Source: Mesodorylaimus sp. YZB2_4 (Eukaryota > Nematoda > Enoplea > Dorylaimida > Dorylaimidae). From it: a stretch of DNA of 64,000 nucleotides. The translations under genes and the position numbers were made by a program. Of this stretch, positions 50,838 through 61,384 are shown one piece after another. The number at the start of each line of letters is the position of its first letter. Within the stretch, counting starts at the first letter, position 1. The stretch is taken from the NCBI GenBank assembly GCA_030248295.1, contig JASANH010000626.1:1-64000 (forward strand), read 5' to 3'. The notes beneath the pieces were generated by a model. The model ran no database searches and was not told the origin of the DNA. It worked only from the letters and a program-made list of their open reading frames with translations.

Positions 50838-53800
50838 ATGGCGGCCACCGAGCGGGTTACAATTCGTATGTCCCGCGGCGATCCATCTACGCCCTGGGGT
50901 TTCAGACTGCAGGGCGGACAGGAGTATGGAAGTTCACTGACCATTGGAAAGGTGATAAGTTTTCCCGGTGGGGTCTGCTGGCAGTGAATAAGTGCTTTTT
51001 TGCAGGTCATTGAAGGCAGCTTAGCCGACAGGGCTGGTTTGCAAGAAGGTGACAAACTGCTGGAAGTTGGTCATTCGCATGCGTTGAATTTGAGCCACCA
51101 AGGTGCCCAGGATGCAATTGTGAGGAGTGGAAATACCTTGGATTTAGTGGTGGAGAGGTGAGAGAAACAAGGTTCTACAATCTACGCGCTCTAAGTTACC
51201 CACTCTAGGCTGGCATCGCGCTCATGGAAGCCGTTCGTACCACCGATAGAGTTTCCGGCTGAGAATAGCGTCACCACCACATCGGTGGTGTCTCGGCCAT
51301 TCGGGCAACCCCAACAGAACTACTCGTCCAGTCGGAGCGTGGTGACCGAGCAATACAGCAGCGGCGGTGCCAAACCGACCTCAGCTGATCAGTATTTGCA
51401 GCAAACTGGAGGCCTCTTCGGCACCGAGTAAACACGTGTTTGGCTAGTCACTACTTTTTGACAAACATTCACACATTTGATTTAGTCCAAAACTAACAGC
51501 CCCGGCTCCAAAAGAGGAACCGACTTATTTGAAGTCGGAAACTTTACGAATGATCAAGGAAAGCGAATCGCGCACGTCTGGTGGAGGCCATAGTGCGAGC
51601 CCGCAGCCACCTTCTGGAGGTAAAAGATATTTCAATGTTTTCTGCTCTGCTTTGACAGTGATGCAGCCATGTTTCAGATGCGCCACCCCCATCTGCTGGC
51701 ACCGGAGGAGCACCGGCCTGCGATAACTGTGGACGCATGATTCAGTAAGTGGCAAGACAGAGTGAAGAATGGCCAATCTCGAAGTACACGATAAGTCTAT
51801 GTTTTCAGTGGTGTTTTCTGCAAAGCTGGTGGAAAGACATTACACGGAGATTGCTTCAAATGTGCCACTTGTGGTGGCTCATTGAAGAATATAGGTACGG
51901 CTTGCATGGAAGGAACACGATGGGGGATCCTCAATTGGGGACCAGACACACTTGTCATCCTGCTTTTCTTATCGTTTTGGTCCCGTCTGCCATCTGTCGC
52001 TGTCAATGACGAAGGAGCTCATTTAGGCTACTTCTTGATCCATGGCAAGCTCTATTGTGACATCCACGCTCGCCAGCAACAAGAGAATCAGTTCAAGGCT
52101 GCGCCACCAGTCGACCCGAATCTGTTCCAGTAAGTGCTGTCTTGTCTCCTTTATGTCGAATGGTCATGTTGCGTGGACGCCGAATTTGGAAACTCGTTAT
52201 GGTATGCCTGCGAGGATGCGGTTGTGGTGGTGTGGTTGTGAACACTACCCCTCTGTTGATGTTTTGAATGCCATTGTGTGCTTTGACGTGGATACCTTTT
52301 TGATTGCCTTTTCAGCACATACCCCACGCCGGGTAGCCGCAAACCGATCGAGCCACCAAAGGCATTGTAAGCATGGGATTTTGTGTTCTGTTCAGTTCGT
52401 CTTCATCCCCAGAGAACGAGATAACGTGTTGTCAGCGACACTCGAACAGTGCCTCTCACTGACGTGGTACTAACCGCGTATTCGATTTTCAGTTACCAAC
52501 CATCGGTGTTGAACAAGGGGCCAGTATCGGTCCCAGTTCCAAATCCGAGTTCTTTGAGCCCTCGCGGGCCCAGCGACTCGAGTAACTACACATCCAACTA
52601 TCAGTATCGCAAAACGACAAAGACCACCACGAGTACAACTAATCAACAGCAGCAGCAACAGGAACCCTACTCGACGACTTACAATGCACCACCGCCACCA
52701 TCCTGGGAGCAACCGCAGGCACCACCTCCGTCAATACCGTTGGGGTCGCCTAGAAGCCAGCAGCCATACCAGTCTGCACCATCGCCGAGGTCCACCTCGT
52801 ACAATGTTCAATCGGACAGGACGGGTATGTGCTCCGTGAGAAGGCTTTCTACCTGCAGCTATTTCAGAGTAGAGACAATAGTTGATAGATAGCAGGTGTG
52901 TGCCAAACGCATTTGCATCATGCGCTCTTGGGAAAGGAGAGTAGGCTCGGTCTCAAAATCAAGAAGAGATTATAGCAGTCTTATTCGACCATTAGGGGGC
53001 GATCACGAAGCTGAACACTATGGACCTAAAATTAGAGATATACCAGTCCAAGTTCAGACTGATTCGGATATCTCCATGTCGAATCCCCCAACGTCTGTTA
53101 CCCCTCACCCGGACACCCCACTGCCACCACCGCCGCAGCCACACAATGCGCCGCTACCGTCGTCCGTGGTGAAGCCAAAACCAATGGGATTGGAACCGAG
53201 CACCCCTCGGTCCAGGCGGCGACAAAAATGGCCACCTCCGCCAGATCCTGACCGTCAGATGGTACCATACTGGCGCATCCCTGCAGGTTTAAGCTCGGAC
53301 TTCGGTCCAGGGGCTTCACTGGCTGATGACGAAGATTATCGACGTATAGTCACATATCGTCATTCTTCCGACCGCCCTCCCCCAAAGCCCAAGCGAAATT
53401 TCCTCCTGGAAGATGTGCATAAGCTGGAAGAATGGAGGCTAGAACAGGAGAAGCTAGCACCGGATCGAGCTGCAGCTGCGGCCATGCTAAAACGAGCATC
53501 GGCCGATCGGCAGGTTGAGAACGAGAGCCGCGATTGGACAAATGAGGAACCACAATTGCAGAGAAGAGCAGTTGCGATCAAGTCGGTCGAACTGTGGCAA
53601 GACGAACAAGGACAACAAGATGGCAGGACTGTGGACACTGTCCCATCTTTCATGTCTGAGCAGGAATCAGCGTTCAAAAGAAGCGTGGCCGATTTTGGCC
53701 AAGAGCATCCTCCCCGACCCCAGGAATACCCAGGTGGATTATACGATACTGACCAATCCCATATTAGCTTCTCGCAAGCTTTTCAAACTATCAAGACCGA

Positions 53801-55206
53801 CGAGCACTTGAGCGGCCACGTCCGATTTGATGATCAATTCGATCAAGCTCGGCCACCCGGAGCATTCGCTATCGATACCAGGACGGAGTACCAGCACGTT
53901 AGTAATGGTGATAGACACGATCCGCTGGCGGATTTGACTCACGATTTAATGACTCTAAGTGGCGAGAGCAGTCTGGCCGAGTCTGTGACGAGGATGTCCT
54001 CCAAGCTCACATCGGGTACAGACTGGTCATTTTGAGGTGATGGTGTCAAATGGTCAATTGATGACTTTTCGGGATTCTGTTTTTCAGCCAACTGTCCTTT
54101 CCCCGCCATTATGAGTGCCCCACTTAAAGTCTTACAACTGTCGTTTCAGAACTCGCTGTTTGCAAGCGTAACCTGTAGTGGCATGCTCTGGCTAGCATTG
54201 TGTGTCGTTGCGTCCGCTTACTTTGTTTTCATGTTTCAGTGTCAACAAAAGAAACCAAGTGGGGAGGAGGCGGCAGTGCCCCGTTTGGGCCTGGACGGCA
54301 ACCAGCGGCTGGTGCAAGGGTGCCGAGACGAGGGCGAGGTATTTTGAAGCAATTGCACGAGGCACCCAGGATACCAGTTTGCGAGTCGTGCGTTAGGGAG
54401 ATTAGGTGAGCACATGTGGTTTGCAGACGTGCTGGTCCGTGGAGAGTGTACGAGCCCTCGGAGAAGCATGGACACCTCGCTCTCTATTTTCCAGAGGTCC
54501 TTTCGTTCTGGCGCTAAACAAGACCTGGTGTCCGGACCACTTCGTTTGCGCCACACAGAATTGCCGTCGCAAACTCCTGGATATTGGTTTTGTGGAGGAG
54601 AATGGTTCGACCCATTGCGAGTACTGTTACGAGAAGTACCTGGCCCCGCCATGCTCCAAGTGCTCAAGACCCGTTGTTGGAGTAAGTCTTCCGTCCTCTG
54701 CTGAGTACCTCTTATGCCTTTCCCTCTCCCCATCTAGGACTGCTTGACCGCCTTGGGCCGTCAGTGGCATCCGCAGTGTTTCGTATGTTCGCATTGCCAC
54801 GGGCCCATTGGAAACTCGGCCTTCTACATGGAGAATGGTCAACCGTACTGCGAGAATGGTACGTGTACTACGGCCCCGTGCCAGACGCACAGTGCAATCA
54901 AGTGTGCTTGCAGATTGGAACAACTTGTTCACCACGAAATGCGTATCTTGTCAATTCGCCATCGACCCGGGCGATCGATGGGTTGAGGCGTTAGGCAGTG
55001 CTTATCACTCCGAGTGTTTCAGCTGCTCGGTAAGTAGGTAATCTCTGATCACAGAAAGTGATCGATCGTGATCAAACTTGAACGCCCAATAATAGGTCAT
55101 TGTGAGGCTACAGCTTGCATTTTCATTTCAGGTGTGTCAAAAGAATTTGGAAGGACAAAGCTTCTTCGCCAAGGGTGGTCGGCCCTATTGCAAGTCCCAC
55201 GCCTGA
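50838..55206 (+). CDS. Zasp/ALP-Enigma family PDZ-LIM protein (PDZ + four LIM domains)
   Basis: Fifteen exons in phase: 50838-50951, 51006-51157, 51209-51427, 51486-51619, 51678-51744, 51809-51894, 52027-52129, 52316-52366, 52493-52824, 52996-54015, 54240-54405, 54495-54681, 54738-54858, 54914-55029, 55132-55206; 980 residues. PDZ at the N-terminus (PWGFRLQGG, residues 1-88); a short ZM-like segment (ADQYLQQTGGLFG); LIM1 at about 214-285 (CDNCGRMI...CATCGGSLKN...LYCDIHA); a long Q/P/S-rich linker; then three consecutive LIM domains from about 803 (CESCVREI, CSKCSRPVVGDC, CVSCQFAIDPGDRW) to the stop. This is the architecture of insect Zasp52 and vertebrate Cypher, which bind alpha-actinin at the muscle Z-disc and integrin adhesions. 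Exons 10 and 11 ends are the least certain; the donor at 54016 was chosen because the open frame otherwise ends at 54035 before the last LIM domains, so an alternative short isoform is possible. Confidence 0.9.
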
Positions 55207-55644
55207 AAAATATCAATTCAATAATAGAAAACATCGAACGTTTTCAAACTTTCATCAATTCATTTTAAACATGCATTTTGTGTCTTCTCGACCTTTGCCT
55301 TCTTGTAGCTTAGGCCACTTTCGTCAGATTACTGTAGTGCCTAGAGGTACGATTCGACTGACGGATGCCTAGCTTGTGTTTCGTGATCGATCAGCGTCCA
55401 TCGATAAGCGATGTAGGATCAATGCGTGTTCTAGTCTAGTGTGTGAGAAGGAAATATGTATCGCGAGAGATCCTTGTCAGATTGATGTTCATGCAACAAT
55501 TCGCTAGTGCCGTTCTCGAAATCTTACATATCTGGTAAGAAAGAGTCAAAAATGGAGCACAGATCATCGAGCCATGAACACAGGACACACTAGTCATGAT
55601 ATATCGGTCAAGTGACCTAGTGATCAGACCGACAAGATCACCGA
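55207..55644. other. convergent intergenic between Zasp and the F-box cluster
   Basis: Holds the 3' UTRs of the two converging genes. No other feature seen. Confidence 0.3.
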
Positions 55645-57274
55645 TTACAACTGAAGTTTCACAGACGCTTTCGCCATCTTTGCACCAAAGAATCCTCGCC
55701 AGCCAGAAGTATCTTTGCCAGAACTGATAAATTCAACGAGTCGAACACCACGTCGGTAATTGCGGAACGTGTAGTTGGTCTGAAAAGTCAGCATTCTAGA
55801 ACACTGTGATAACAGCCACATACTGTAGAACTTACCTCTCGCCACTGGCCGCCTTCCGCTACAGACAACACGCACTTTTCGCGGAATGGATCACTCACAG
55901 TTCGTTTATTCGAATTCAACAGGTCCACCCTGAGCTCGTACTCGGCGCCGCAGTCACGTCGTCCAGCGTACCTTAAGTGCGAGAGAATGACAGCAAACAG
56001 TAGCGAACTGAAAGGACAGCTTACCATTCCGACACGAGAATATTCGGTTTCAGCTCATCCATTATCCAATCTTCTACGCCTTCCGCCACCAAATCGATCC
56101 TCTGAATTTTGATGGCCTTGTAAAACGACGTGGCGAAGCAGCATTCCAAACCGTGGGCACGGATTCCGGGTGGCTTCTCGATCGGATGCATTGTCGCGCC
56201 ATTCGGTAACTGAATGCTCGTATTCCATGAGCTAGGAAAAACGCGCCAATGAGTAAATCGTTCTGAAACAAGGAGACATGACTGAACCTCAAAAGAGACT
56301 GGTGGTAAGGCGAGTGGTTTTGTCAAAGAAATCCGAAGATGGCTTTGCAAAAAAGCCCACTAGCAGTCCTATCATATGGATATTTCGTTCTCCCCACTGA
56401 AATCCTTGGCTCGCCCTAGGACCAACTAGGGCTGACCAGCGGATGGCCCAAGTCAGGAACAGTCAGGAACCATACAATAGATTTTCAGAGACAGATGGTG
56501 GTGTTTTTAAAAATTTGTTGTGGGCTGAAGCCTGTTCTTGCCTCTAGCCGGCCAGCAGTTTAAGCAAGGCTGTGCGGGGACCAGCACACACAGCAGCATC
56601 CCTCTGCGTGTCTCCACTGGAAGCATCTCCATGCGAGTGCATCCTGGACTGGACACCAACTTCCTCGGACGATGGCAGACAGTGGACACTGTCGGTCAGG
56701 ACTGTCTCCTCGTTTGGCTTCCGTCTCATCACTCGGAGCATCTCGACTCGACGGTAAGTGGGTGAGTCACTCACGGTCTGACGTGCAAGGTCAGAGAGGC
56801 TTTATGGTTCGCAAACCGACCTCCGTCACCTGGGATCGAACTCAGGACGAGTCCGCTCGCTCCCGAGCAATACGGAGAGACCAACACCAAACCGATGGAC
56901 CACCGGTGCCGCAGGCAGATGGCAGGTGGCCTTATCACCACGAAGTAAGGAATTGGTAGCGTATACTGTATTCGCCCTACCCAACTCATGCACTCACCTT
57001 GCCCGCTGTCATTCTTTATCAGGTTCCTTCCGTACGGATTCTTTCGCCAAATAAGCCGATAATCGACATCCTTTCCTGTCCTAACGGAACGAGCACCGAT
57101 CAATCGAATCGGGACAACTCGTCCATCCCTTTTGCATTTGGAAACCCAGAATGACGATGTTGGAGCCAGCATCTGAACCCAGCGCCGATTTACCAAAGCG
57201 CAATTGGAGAAGGTCTTTAAATCATTGATGCGCAAAAAAATTTCGATTAAGGCGTCATCTGAGAGCGAATCCAT
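55645..57274 (-). CDS. F-box protein with FBA domain, tandem copy 1
   Basis: Four exons: 56998-57274, 56025-56262, 55836-55971, 55645-55779; 261 residues; splice phases 1, 2, 0. The F-box is at residues 1-45 (MDSLSDDALIEIFLRINDL). It is followed by the FBXO2/6-type linker (RLIWRKNPYGRNLIKND) and an FBA domain (FTHW, HPIEKPPG, RIDLVAEGVEDW, DCGAEYELRVDLL, FGAKMAKASV). FBA F-box proteins are SCF ubiquitin-ligase adaptors; in mammals FBXO2 and FBXO6 recognise high-mannose glycoproteins. Whether this protein binds sugars cannot be told. Intron 1 (735 nt) carries a SINE. Same exon plan and strand as the next two genes, so they arose by tandem duplication. Confidence 0.9.
56818..56915 (-). repeat. 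tRNA-derived SINE in intron 1 of F-box copy 1
   Basis: On the minus strand: A-box-like TGGTCCATCGGT (56891-56902) and B-box GAGTTCGATCCC (56832-56843), with a CTCGGGAGCGAG hairpin between, the same layout as the copy at 8557. It sits in the same orientation as the host gene. Confidence 0.5.
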
Positions 57275-57767
57275 CGCCGAGGTGATCTGAAAGGGATTCA
57301 GCTACTCCACTAGCTGCTCTTGCCGAAGACGGACTGGCCAACGTCTCTCCACTCGGACCACCCACCTCCACGAGTGTAATCAATGGCAAGGTCAGCGAGG
57401 GTCGATGATTTTAACTGACCTCTGTCGCATTGTAAAGTGGCTCCACTTCCTCCTTCTGGCAGCAGAAGACTTAATTCAAAGGAAAATCGGAGAAAGGTCA
57501 GAATTTTTGGTCCGTTGCAAAAGCATGTCTATCTGGGGTGCATTTTTGACTCAGATCTGTGCCAAAAACCAGCCACATAGGTTTGATTGAATGGGTACAC
57601 TGTGACTAAATATTCGAATAATTTTTCCAAGACGCTTTATATACAGATCATACAACAGCAGCATATTATCTCTTCGTAGAGCATCCAACACGCTAAACTA
57701 CGCCGAATCTATCGTACACCATTTGATCATATATTTGTGAACACTCCATGATCCTGATTCATCCCAT
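57275..57767. other. spacer between F-box copies 1 and 2
   Basis: 493 bp with no recognised gene; should include the copy 1 promoter and the copy 2 3' UTR. Confidence 0.3.
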
Positions 57768-58807
57768 TCATTCAAACCCCAACGTCACCGATGCCTTGGC
57801 CATCTTTGCCCCGAAATAACCTTGCCATCCTTGAGTATCCTTTCCAGCACTGGTGAAAGCAACAAACCGTATGCCGCGTGGATAGTCAGTAAATGTATGG
57901 ACACTCTGAAATGAACACATCTTGAACAATCTATAAATTCAGATGGCACTCAAACATACCTGCGTCCACTTGCCACCCTCCCATTGAGGAACCACGCACG
58001 TCTGGTGATGATCAGCGGCAGTCCTTCCATTAGCACCCAACAGTGCCACCGCCAGCTCGTACCTTGAACCGCAGTCCCATCGCGCAGCGTGCCTGTAACA
58101 GACATTACTGTAATGTACAGATCTATAAGGGCAAACTGAACTCACCACTCTGACACAATGATGCTGGGACGAATATCGTCCAATATCCAGCTCTCGATAC
58201 CTTCCGCCAAAAGATCGATCACTTGAGTTTTCTTAGCTGTGACAAAAGACGTAGCAAAACAGCACTCGATATTTTCCCCATCGGCTCCAACTGGTGGCTT
58301 CTCGATCGGATGCATGACGACGGACCTTTCGATTTCGACACTTTCATCCCATGTTTCTGGCAAAATAGTCCAGTGTTGAAAGCGCTCTGAAACAAACAAA
58401 GCACCTGTTATGAGTTCCGAATATAATCTGGCCTTAGCTTCGTTAAGTTCCCAAAAACCAAGAAGTAGTGCACCCTTTAGATCGAAGAAGCGCAGCACCA
58501 CCTTGTGGTTACAAGCCAAACACGATCCCCGCTCACCTTGCCCACTGTCATTCTTAATCAGATTCCTTCCGTACGGATTCTTTCGCCAAACAAGGCAATA
58601 ATCGATATGACGTCCTGTCCTTGCAACTTCTAATACAGCCGTTGGTACCAGGCGCCCATCCATTTTGCACTTGGTGGCCCAAAACGAAGACGACGAAGTC
58701 AGAATTTGCGCCCATCTTCGACAAACCAAAAGACACTGGCCCAATGTCTTCTGATCATTCAGGCGCAACAGGATTTGGACGACGGCGTCATCAGGTAATG
58801 AATCCAT
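57768..58807 (-). CDS. F-box protein with FBA domain, tandem copy 2
   Basis: Four exons: 58537-58807, 58146-58386, 57960-58092, 57768-57905; 260 residues; phases 1, 2, 0 as in copy 1. F-box MDSLPDDAVVQILLRLND, then RKNPYGRNLIKND, FQHWTILPE, HPIEKPPV, VIDLLAEGIESW, DCGSRYELAVALLG and a final FGAKMAKASVTLG. The last exon is too short and split to show as a long open frame. Intron 1 is 150 nt, a multiple of three, and open in frame, so retention would insert 50 residues between the F-box linker and FBA domain. As an SCF adaptor it would bind Skp1 through the F-box; the FBA ligand is unknown. Confidence 0.9.
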
Positions 58808-59044
58808 GGATTACAAGCTCTGAAACGAAAGTCGAACCGTAAAGCATTTCCACATGGATCAGGTCACAAAGAACTCATGGTATGAACCATGTTTTCCAAG
58901 TATGCAGTTCAGACCAACTCGCATAGTTTATTGGGCGCCTAATCCCTGGACAAAATTTATTTGGACTCCGCATGTATAAATTACTGAAATCTACTACTCG
59001 CCCCTCTACAGTATCATCTGAAGACGAGATATGCTGTGTGACTT

Positions 59045-60803
59045 TCATTCGAATTTAATCGTTACAGATGCTTTGGCCATTTTCGCTCCAAAGAAACCAG
59101 ACCAAAATTGAGAATCACGACCCGAACTGCGGAATAAAACGTATCGAATATTGTTTGGGTAGTTTCGAAATTCGTGCAGACTCTAAAAAGCACAAAAAAA
59201 AGAAAATAGTATTGCCTGATCGCAAAAATTAACAAGCACTGATCTACCTATTCCCAAACCCCGCCATGCCCCTGCTGCACCTCGCAGTCGTCCCGGAATG
59301 AATCGACCGGAGCGGAGTCCTCTGTCATGCCGTCCTGGAACAAGTAAGCTTCCAAAGAGTACCGCGATCCGCAATCTCTCGAAGCAGCATGCCTAAACAT
59401 AGAAATGAGTCATGTGGATATTTCGTGGAAACTAAGTTGATCACCACTCGGATACGACAATAACTGGTTTGATTGTGTTTAATATCCACGGCTGAATCCC
59501 CTCGGCCCATAAGTCCACTTTCTGACTTTTGATGCAGTCGAAATGCGTAGTGACGAAACAGCACTCGATACCCAGACCGCCGTCGTCGACCGTTCGAGGC
59601 GGTTTTTCGATCGGATGCATCTCAGCACGACCTTCATCGGCCACATACTGCGGACGATCCCAGCGTGCCCATACGTCTTCACCCTCAGGCTCTATTTCCC
59701 AGTGTTTGAAACGTTCTAAAAATCAAACAACTTGGCAAGCAAGAAGGAAAAGTTTATTGGCTTATGTTTTTAAGCACATGGCAATAGCCATGTTAATCGA
59801 TGCATATTTCAGTAAGGCACCACTCCCTTTACTCCCCCCACCTACGTATGTGTTCAGCTGAAGCAGTGCCAAGATACGCACGCTGAATATGAGTCATGCG
59901 AAGGTAAATTGGATGGGCAGGCCTTCAGCAACGATCAGGGTAAACCTCATACACTGGGGACATGGGTGCACAGCTCCAAACACGCATCAGCTTCCGTCTT
60001 CCAGCATATGCAGTGTAAAGTCGAGTACACTGTTGGTAGAGCGCCTTTTTTTGGTGCCATGGCGGGTTGGATGTGTCCATTCCATGTTACTGGTCAGTCG
60101 TTTTCTTCATAAGTTAGTCTGTCATGAAGGATGCCTGATACCCTGGAAATTGAATCGACCATCGCGCTGTAATTAGATATCTGATGCGAAAGAACAAAGC
60201 TGACACAAAGATCCATGATTGACTCGTGACTGTTTTATGGCAAGCACGCCATCACGCAGTGTCAGCTCTGTTCTTTCGCATCGGATATCCAATGACAGCG
60301 CGGTGGTCAATTTCCAGGATTCCAAGCATTTCACGATCAACAAACTTTTGAGGTAAGCGATTCACCAATAGCAAGAGCTGGGCGGGCCAAATGTAACTCA
60401 CAATCTTAAAAATGGACGCTCTATCCAATGGTGTGCTTCACTTTACACTGCACTGGCGCGTTATTGAAAAGCCAGCTCATTGTCAGACACCCCTCGTGCA
60501 CGCTTGCTTGACAGTACATGGCTTACCTTGCCCGCTATCATTCTTTATCAGATTTCTCCTATACGGATTCTTGAACCAGATGAGTCGATAATCAACGCGA
60601 TTTTCATAGTCGTTTGCGTGAATTGCAAGCAACGGTTCGGGTATGACCTTCTTATTTAGCTTGCATTTTGCTATCCAAAAGGGCGATGACGGCTCTAAGA
60701 TACTGGCCCATCGACGACACACCAGAGCACAGTTTGCCAAACACTTTGGATCGTCGAGTTGGAGGAAAATATGCTGCAGAGCATCATTCATTAGCTTCTC
60801 CAT
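59045..60803 (-). CDS. F-box protein with FBA domain, tandem copy 3, with a nonsense codon at the exon 3 end
   Basis: Exons by homology: 60527-60803, 59445-59715, 59248-59392, 59045-59182, same phases as copies 1 and 2. F-box MEKLMNDALQHIFLQLDD; FBA pieces RLIWFKNPYRRNLIKND, FKHW, HPIEKPPR, KVDLWAEGIQPW, DCGSRYSLEAYLF. The last codon of exon 3 is TAG (59248-59250), where copy 1 has GAG and copy 2 has CAG, directly before a normal GT donor. The protein therefore stops at about residue 230 and loses the last 46 residues (exon 4), which are otherwise intact and end in FGAKMAKASVTIKFE. It may be a recent pseudogene, a truncated but working protein, or a sequence error. The open frame upstream of the chosen ATG includes another ATG at 60881. 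Intron 1 (811 nt) holds a foldback element. Confidence 0.85.
60010..60451. repeat. foldback element in intron 1 of F-box copy 3
   Basis: Arms 60010-60206 and 60259-60451 are inverted copies around a 52-nt loop. The inner 65 bp are strongly conserved (GATGCGAAAGAACA, GCTGACAC, CCTGGAAATTGA on each arm) and the outer half is more diverged, with GCAGTGTAAAG at the tips. No coding capacity. A MITE or palindromic insertion; the transcribed intron would form a very long hairpin. Confidence 0.75.
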
Positions 60804-61384
60804 AATTAAACACCCAGTCCAGTGTGAGTACAACTCCCATCGAGCAGCCAGGAAGAACTGATGACTAGAGAGAAACGACATCTTGGTTGCGTCAGTGTGA
60901 CTAGCAATTTCTAAACTAAGTGGCCGCTTCTTAGCAGACAATTTTTCTACGTATATTAAAGCGTGGGAAATACGTTTTGGCTGTGTTCAAATCAGTCGAT
61001 ACAAATTCTTATCACAGGAAGGCATGAAACTGCTCCTTGGGTTTATTGTGTGCCATGTCATGTCTTATGCCATAAATTCTTTTAGCACGTTGGGAACAGA
61101 TCTCCGTTCTGGTCATGTTTGATAGAGCAGCACCTCTCTTCGAAGGAGCCTGGCTGCTCAAAATGCCGCCAACCCACATTGTTACGAGGTCAGGACAGAT
61201 AAGGGCACCACAACAGCAGATTGGCCACTGTATTATTAACCACGAGCATGCAATCGTATAGGAAAATGTACGGCTAGTACAAATTTGGAAATCATAACGC
61301 GCTAATAATCTACTTCAGAAACTCGAAACGCTCAGCTCACTCCTCCATCACCTGTTACTATGCATGCCTATGCCGATAAGGATG
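60804..61384. other. spacer between F-box copy 3 and the phosphatase
   Basis: 581 bp. The left part is open upstream of the F-box start and may be 5' UTR. Otherwise nothing recognised. Confidence 0.3.
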
